Source: Alphaproteobacteria bacterium (GTDB taxonomy: Bacteria > Pseudomonadota > Alphaproteobacteria > Micropepsales > Micropepsaceae). Taken from it: 9,093 nt of DNA. The stretch spans positions 1 through 9,093 of the forward strand of contig CANBZE010000050.1 in assembly GCA_947373775.1 (NCBI GenBank). The letters run 5' to 3'. The translations under genes were made by a program, and so were the position numbers. The notes under the pieces are model-generated. The model ran no database searches and was not told the origin of the DNA. It was given only the letters and a program-made list of their open reading frames with translations. Below, in pieces: positions 5,925 through 9,093 of this stretch (position 1 is its first letter; each line of letters starts with the position of its first letter).

Positions 5925-7158
5925 CCGGCGCACTCTCGCGCATCATCAGCATCGCCGCCAGGCCCAAGGCCACCGCGCCGGTCATGTACCAGGCCGGTGC
6001 CAGGGGCGAACCGGTGGCGTCGATCAGCCAGGTGACAATGAACTGGGCCGTGCCGCCGAAGGTGGCGATGGCCAGGGCATAGACGATGCCCAGCGATCCG
6101 GCGCGCAGGTTTACCGGCAGGCTTTCCGTCAGGCTGAGTATCGCGCCCGCCGCGCTCATGCCCACGAACATCGCCATCACGGCGGTGCCGGCCAACAGCA
6201 CCGCCAGGGAATGGTAGTGCACCATAACGCTGAAACAGGGCACCACCAGGACCAGCAGCGCCAGGCTGGCGCCGATCATCACCGGCTTGCGGCCTATCCT
6301 GTCGCTGATGAGACCATTCAGCAGCGCGCCGCACATGGCGGCCGCACCCACCACAATGGTCGCCGCGAAAGACCAGGCCGCCGGAAACCCCAAGGTGCGA
6401 TTGGCGAAGGTGGTCATGTAATTCATCGTGTAGGTGCCGATGGTGGCGCTGGCCAGCATGCAAAGGCCCAGCACACTCAGCCACATCAGCCCGCTCACCT
6501 TGTTCCTGCCGGGGCGCGCGCGCACTTCGTGCAAGGTTTCGGGCAAGCGCCGGCGGATCATCAGCGCGAACGGCACCACCGCGGCGCCGATCAACAGCGC
6601 GATGCGCCAGCCAAAATCCGTCAGCTGCTGCGACGACAGGATGCTGGCCAGGATCAGGCCTACGACGCCTGCCACCAAAGTGGCGAGATACTGGGTGGCG
6701 CTTTGCAGCGAGGTGTAGAGGCCGCGGCGATGGGGCGGCGCCACTTCCAGCAGGAAAGACGTGGTCGGTCCCACTTCGCCGCCCAGCGCAAATCCCTGCA
6801 GCAGCCGGAACAGCACCGCCAGCAGCGGCGCATACCAGCCGATGAGAGCGTAGGACGGGGTCAATGCCAGCCCCACAACGGAGAAGCCCATCAGGCCGAA
6901 GGAAAACAGCATGGCGGGCTTGCGGCCCCAGGTGTCGCCCAGGGTGCCGATCACCACCCCGCCCAGCGGACGGGTGGCGAAGCCGACGCCGAAAGTGGCA
7001 AGCGTGAACAGCAGGCTGCTGGTGGTGTCCTTGCCGGGAAAGAATACCTGCCCGATCTGGACCGCGAAAAAGCTGAAGGTGAGGAAGTCGTAGAATTCCA
7101 GGGCGTTTCCGGCCACCACGGCGCCAAGCTGCGGCAGGCTGAGTGGTTTGGGCGGCAC
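5911..7158 (-). CDS. MFS transporter, metabolite:H+ symporter (MHS) type
   Basis: This 415-residue inner-membrane carrier with about 12 segments belongs to the major facilitator superfamily. MHS traits are GNALEFYDF in the first segment (17-25), FATRPLGGVVIGTLGDTWGRKP (60-81) with the first motif A, RLLQGFALGGEVGPT (118-132), and a second motif A, NGLISDRIGRKPVM (281-294), which opens the second half. The family includes citrate, tricarballylate, alpha-ketoglutarate, proline/betaine and shikimate symporters, so proton-coupled uptake of an organic acid or zwitterion is likely; the substrate is not evident. It is a little shorter than many members but has both six-helix halves. The start is GTG at 7156-7158, with a strong AGGGG ribosome site 9 bases upstream. 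It is divergent from the cys genes and converges with the ABC permease, overlapping it by 14 bases. Confidence 0.9.
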   Translation of the reverse strand: MPPKPLSLPQLGAVVAGNALEFYDFLTFSFFAVQIGQVFFPGKDTTSSLLFTLATFGVGFATRPLGGVVIGTLGDTWGRKPAMLFSFGLMGFSVVGLALTPSYALIGWYAPLLAVLFRLLQGFALGGEVGPTTSFLLEVAPPHRRGLYTSLQSATQYLATLVAGVVGLILASILSSQQLTDFGWRIALLIGAAVVPFALMIRRRLPETLHEVRARPGRNKVSGLMWLSVLGLCMLASATIGTYTMNYMTTFANRTLGFPAAWSFAATIVVGAAAMCGALLNGLISDRIGRKPVMIGASLALLVLVVPCFSVMVHYHSLAVLLAGTAVMAMFVGMSAAGAILSLTESLPVNLRAGSLGIVYALAIATFGGTAQFIVTWLIDATGSPLAPAWYMTGAVALGLAAMLMMRESAPVRNR

Positions 7159-7325
7159 GCTGAGAATCCCCTGTTTTCCCGATAATGCCCGGGATGCCAG
7201 TTCATATTATACAAATATTTATTGTTGTTCCTGTGAAACTACAGCCGCGACATGTTGAAGTCTTGATTTCGGGGGCCGGAAGTGGTTTTTGCGCGCCCAT
7301 GGCCCACCAGAACCAAGGTCCCCAG
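7159..7325. promoter_or_regulatory. AT-rich divergent control region between MFS and cys genes
   Basis: The stretch 7201-7228 is strikingly AT-rich against the GC-rich surroundings. On the minus strand it holds a perfect TATAAT (7211 down to 7206), which would give the MFS gene a leader of about 40 bases that includes its AGGGG site. No good -35 is spaced correctly; TTCACA (7237 to 7232) is 20 bases away. For the plus-strand operon I see no consensus promoter, which would suit activator dependence. The ATG at 7299 lies in this region and is an alternative start of the next gene. Confidence 0.5.
7204..7218. promoter_or_regulatory. Palindrome of LysR-box form (possible CysB-type operator)
   Basis: ATATT-ATACA-AATAT is a perfect 5-5-5 inverted repeat that contains the T-N11-A pattern bound by LysR-type regulators. 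It overlaps the -10 of the MFS gene and lies about 100 bases upstream of the DUF2849-type/cysI pair. CysB, a LysR-type protein, activates cys genes in many proteobacteria, so the location is suggestive. AT-rich DNA yields such palindromes by chance, so the assignment is weak. Confidence 0.25.
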
Positions 7326-7616
7326 ATGCTCACCGCCAATCGGCTGCGCGATGGCGATGTGCTGTACCGCAAGGGCAGCTCCTGGGTCCTCATGCTGGCC
7401 GATGCCGAGGTCTATCCCGACCAGGCCAGCGCCGATGCCGCTCTGGCGGCTGCCACGGCCGAAACGGTGCGCAATGAAATCATCGCGCCGTATCTGTTCG
7501 AAGTGCGCGATGTCGGCGGCAAGATCGTGCCGGTGAAGGAGCGCGAAATCATCCGCGCCGCTGGTCCCACAGTACATCCCCATACCGGCAAGCAGGCAGG
7601 CCAGATCAATGCTTAA
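7326..7616 (+). CDS. DUF2849-type protein upstream of sulfite reductase
   Basis: This 96-residue soluble protein begins MLTANRLRDGDVLYRKGSSW, the N-terminal pattern of the DUF2849 family. Those proteins are short, lack signal peptides and catalytic motifs, and typically sit immediately upstream of the nitrite/sulfite reductase gene in alphaproteobacterial cys operons. Their role is unknown; help in assembly or electron transfer to the reductase is only a guess from context. A central A/E-rich helix (ASADAALAAATAETVRNEI) is followed by the strand-rich YLFEVRDVGGKIVPVKEREIIRAAGP. I chose the ATG at 7326 because AAGG lies 7 bases upstream. The ATG at 7299 would add nine residues (MAHQNQGPQ) but has no close ribosome site. 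The 3' end overlaps the start of cysI by 8 bases, implying coupled translation. Confidence 0.82.
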   Translation: MLTANRLRDGDVLYRKGSSWVLMLADAEVYPDQASADAALAAATAETVRNEIIAPYLFEVRDVGGKIVPVKEREIIRAAGPTVHPHTGKQAGQINA

Positions 7617-9093
7617 TCCCAAGCAGGTCGAACCCAACATGTACCGCTATGACGAGTTTGACGCGCGTTTCGTCAGCGAGCGGGTGGAGCAGTTCGCCGG
7701 CCAGGTGGCGCGCCGCCTGTCGGGCGAACTCACGGAAGACCAGTTCAAGCCGCTGCGGCTGATGAACGGACTGTACCTGCAGCTGCATGCCTACATGCTG
7801 CGGGTGGCGGTGCCTTACGGCACCCTGTCGTCGAAGCAGGTGCGCAAGCTGGCGCATATCGCCCGCACTTACGACAAGGATTTCGGTCATTTCACCACCC
7901 GCCAGAACATCCAGTACAACTGGATCAAGTTGGTGGACGTGCCCGCCATCCTGCGCGAGCTGGCGGAAGTCGAGATGCACGCCATCCAGACATCCGGCAA
8001 CTGCATCCGCAACGTCACCGCTGACCAGTTCGCCGGCGCCACCGACGAAGAGATCGAAGATCCACGCCCGCTGGCCGAGATCATCCGCCAATGGTCCAGC
8101 CTGCATCCGGAATTCGTCTTCCTGGCCCGCAAGTTCAAGATCGCCGTCGGCGCCTGCGAGAAAGATCGCGCGGCGCTGCAGTATCACGACATGGCCGTCC
8201 AGATCGTGAAGAATTCGCAAGGCCGCATCGGCTACAAGGTGATGGCGGGCGGCGGCATGGGCCGCATCCCTTACATCGCCCATGTGATGCGCGAGTTCGT
8301 GGAGCGGGAGGACATCCTCGCCTATCTGGAAGCGGTGCTGCGCGTCTACAACCAGGACAGCCGCCGCGACAACATCCACAAGCAGCGCATCAAGATCCTG
8401 ATCAACACCATCGGGCCGGAAGAAATGCGCAAGCGCGTGGCCCGCGAGTTCGACGAGATCAAGCGCGCCGGCACCTTGCAGCTGCCGCAGGACGAGCTGG
8501 ACCGTATCACCGCCTATTTTGCGCCGCCCAAGTTCGAGACCGGCCTGTCCGACGAGATGCCGCAAGCCGGCAAGGACTTCGCCGACTGGGCGAAAACCAA
8601 CGTCCACAAGCATCGCGCGCCCGGTTATGCCATCGCCACCATCACCCTGAAGACGCCGGGCCAGGTGCCGGGCGACGCCACCTCGGCGCAAATGGACACG
8701 ATCGCCGACCTGATGGACCAGTTCAGTGTGGGCGACGTGCGGGTGACGCACGAACAGAATCTGGTGCTGCCGCATGTCCGCAAGAAGGACCTGCCGGCGA
8801 TCCATGCCAAGCTGAAGGAACTGGATTTCGCCGCGCCCAATGCCGGGCTGATCACCGACATCATCGCCTGCCCGGGTTTGGACTATTGCGACCTGGCCAA
8901 TGCGCGCTCCATCCCGATCGCCCAGCGCATCGCCAAGAAGTTCGAGGATCTCGACCGCCAGCATGACATCGGCGAACTCAAGATCAAGATTTCCGGCTGT
9001 ATCAATGCCTGCGGCCATCACCATGTTGGCCACATCGGTATTCTCGGAGTCGAGAAGAAGGGCGGGGAACTTTACCAGATCACGGTGGGCGGT
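7609..9093 (+). CDS. cysI: Sulfite (nitrite/sulfite) reductase hemoprotein, 3'-truncated
   Basis: The frame is open from ATG at 7609 to the right edge (495 residues) without a stop, so the C-terminus is missing. The enzyme reduces sulfite to sulfide with six electrons, in the cytosol, for cysteine synthesis. The first ferredoxin-like half shows LRVAVPYG (R65), FTTRQNIQYNW (95-105), TSGNCIRNVT (128-137) and RKFKI (174-178). R65, R134, K175 and K177 are the likely equivalents of the siroheme/sulfite-binding R83, R153, K215 and K217 of E. coli CysI. The cluster motifs CPGLDYC (C421, C427) and SGCINAC (C464, C468) ligate the 4Fe-4S centre and siroheme. The start has AGG 8 bases upstream; an alternative is M11 at 7639. 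Assimilatory ferredoxin-nitrite reductases share this fold, but the DUF2849-type neighbour and the MYRYDEFD opening favour sulfite. No cysJ is in view, so the electron donor is unknown here. Confidence 0.95.
   Translation, partial: MLNPKQVEPNMYRYDEFDARFVSERVEQFAGQVARRLSGELTEDQFKPLRLMNGLYLQLHAYMLRVAVPYGTLSSKQVRKLAHIARTYDKDFGHFTTRQNIQYNWIKLVDVPAILRELAEVEMHAIQTSGNCIRNVTADQFAGATDEEIEDPRPLAEIIRQWSSLHPEFVFLARKFKIAVGACEKDRAALQYHDMAVQIVKNSQGRIGYKVMAGGGMGRIPYIAHVMREFVEREDILAYLEAVLRVYNQDSRRDNIHKQRIKILINTIGPEEMRKRVAREFDEIKRAGTLQLPQDELDRITAYFAPPKFETGLSDEMPQAGKDFADWAKTNVHKHRAPGYAIATITLKTPGQVPGDATSAQMDTIADLMDQFSVGDVRVTHEQNLVLPHVRKKDLPAIHAKLKELDFAAPNAGLITDIIACPGLDYCDLANARSIPIAQRIAKKFEDLDRQHDIGELKIKISGCINACGHHHVGHIGILGVEKKGGELYQITVGG

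Noticed and set aside
7606..9033. A 475-codon open frame on the minus strand opposite cysI
   Set aside because: cysI on the plus strand has every siroheme and cluster residue expected. The antisense product is a His/Leu/Asp-rich composition artefact.

Overview
The window is a piece of a GC-rich chromosome, most likely from an alphaproteobacterium. The evidence is strong G/C preference at third codon positions, weak or variable Shine-Dalgarno sequences, a short DUF2849-type protein directly upstream of a sulfite reductase gene (an arrangement I know from alphaproteobacterial cys operons), and a PBP1A-type enzyme of the class's usual style. I cannot resolve the order or genus. I see no insertion sequence, phage gene, CRISPR array, tRNA or rRNA. 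Coding density is high, and no stretch over 300 bases lacks a gene.

Layout. The left edge (1-306) holds the 3' part of a small secreted, basic, His/Arg-rich protein of unknown function. Next comes a 171-bp gap with a strong intrinsic terminator hairpin and, just before it, a structured stretch that may be a small RNA with a C-rich loop. A 63-residue hypothetical gene (478-669) then converges on a YkgJ-type cysteine-cluster gene (666-1241, minus); the two share a CTAG palindrome as their stop codons. Divergent from ykgJ is a bifunctional class A penicillin-binding protein (1315-3384).

A tightly coupled ABC importer operon follows. It encodes a secreted NMT1/THI5-like solute-binding protein (3443-4426), an ATPase (4423-5145) and a permease (5142-5924), joined by two ATGA stop/start overlaps. 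All three parts of an importer are present, but no enzyme gene accompanies them, so the substrate is open: a thiamine-pyrimidine-like compound, a sulfonate or another small organic molecule. Convergent with it, and overlapping the permease by 14 bp, is an MHS-type major facilitator gene (5911-7158, minus, GTG start).

An AT-rich control region (7159-7325) separates the transporter from a divergent sulfur-assimilation operon: a DUF2849-type protein (7326-7616) and the siroheme/4Fe-4S sulfite reductase CysI (7609 to past the right edge). This region holds a perfect minus-strand TATAAT and a palindrome of LysR-box form.

Most of the window is ordinary housekeeping and transport. The points most worth a second look are the candidate C-rich-loop sRNA at about 344-435, the hairpin that covers the start codon at 478, the unassigned substrate of the ABC importer beside a sulfur operon, and the shared MFS/cys regulatory region.
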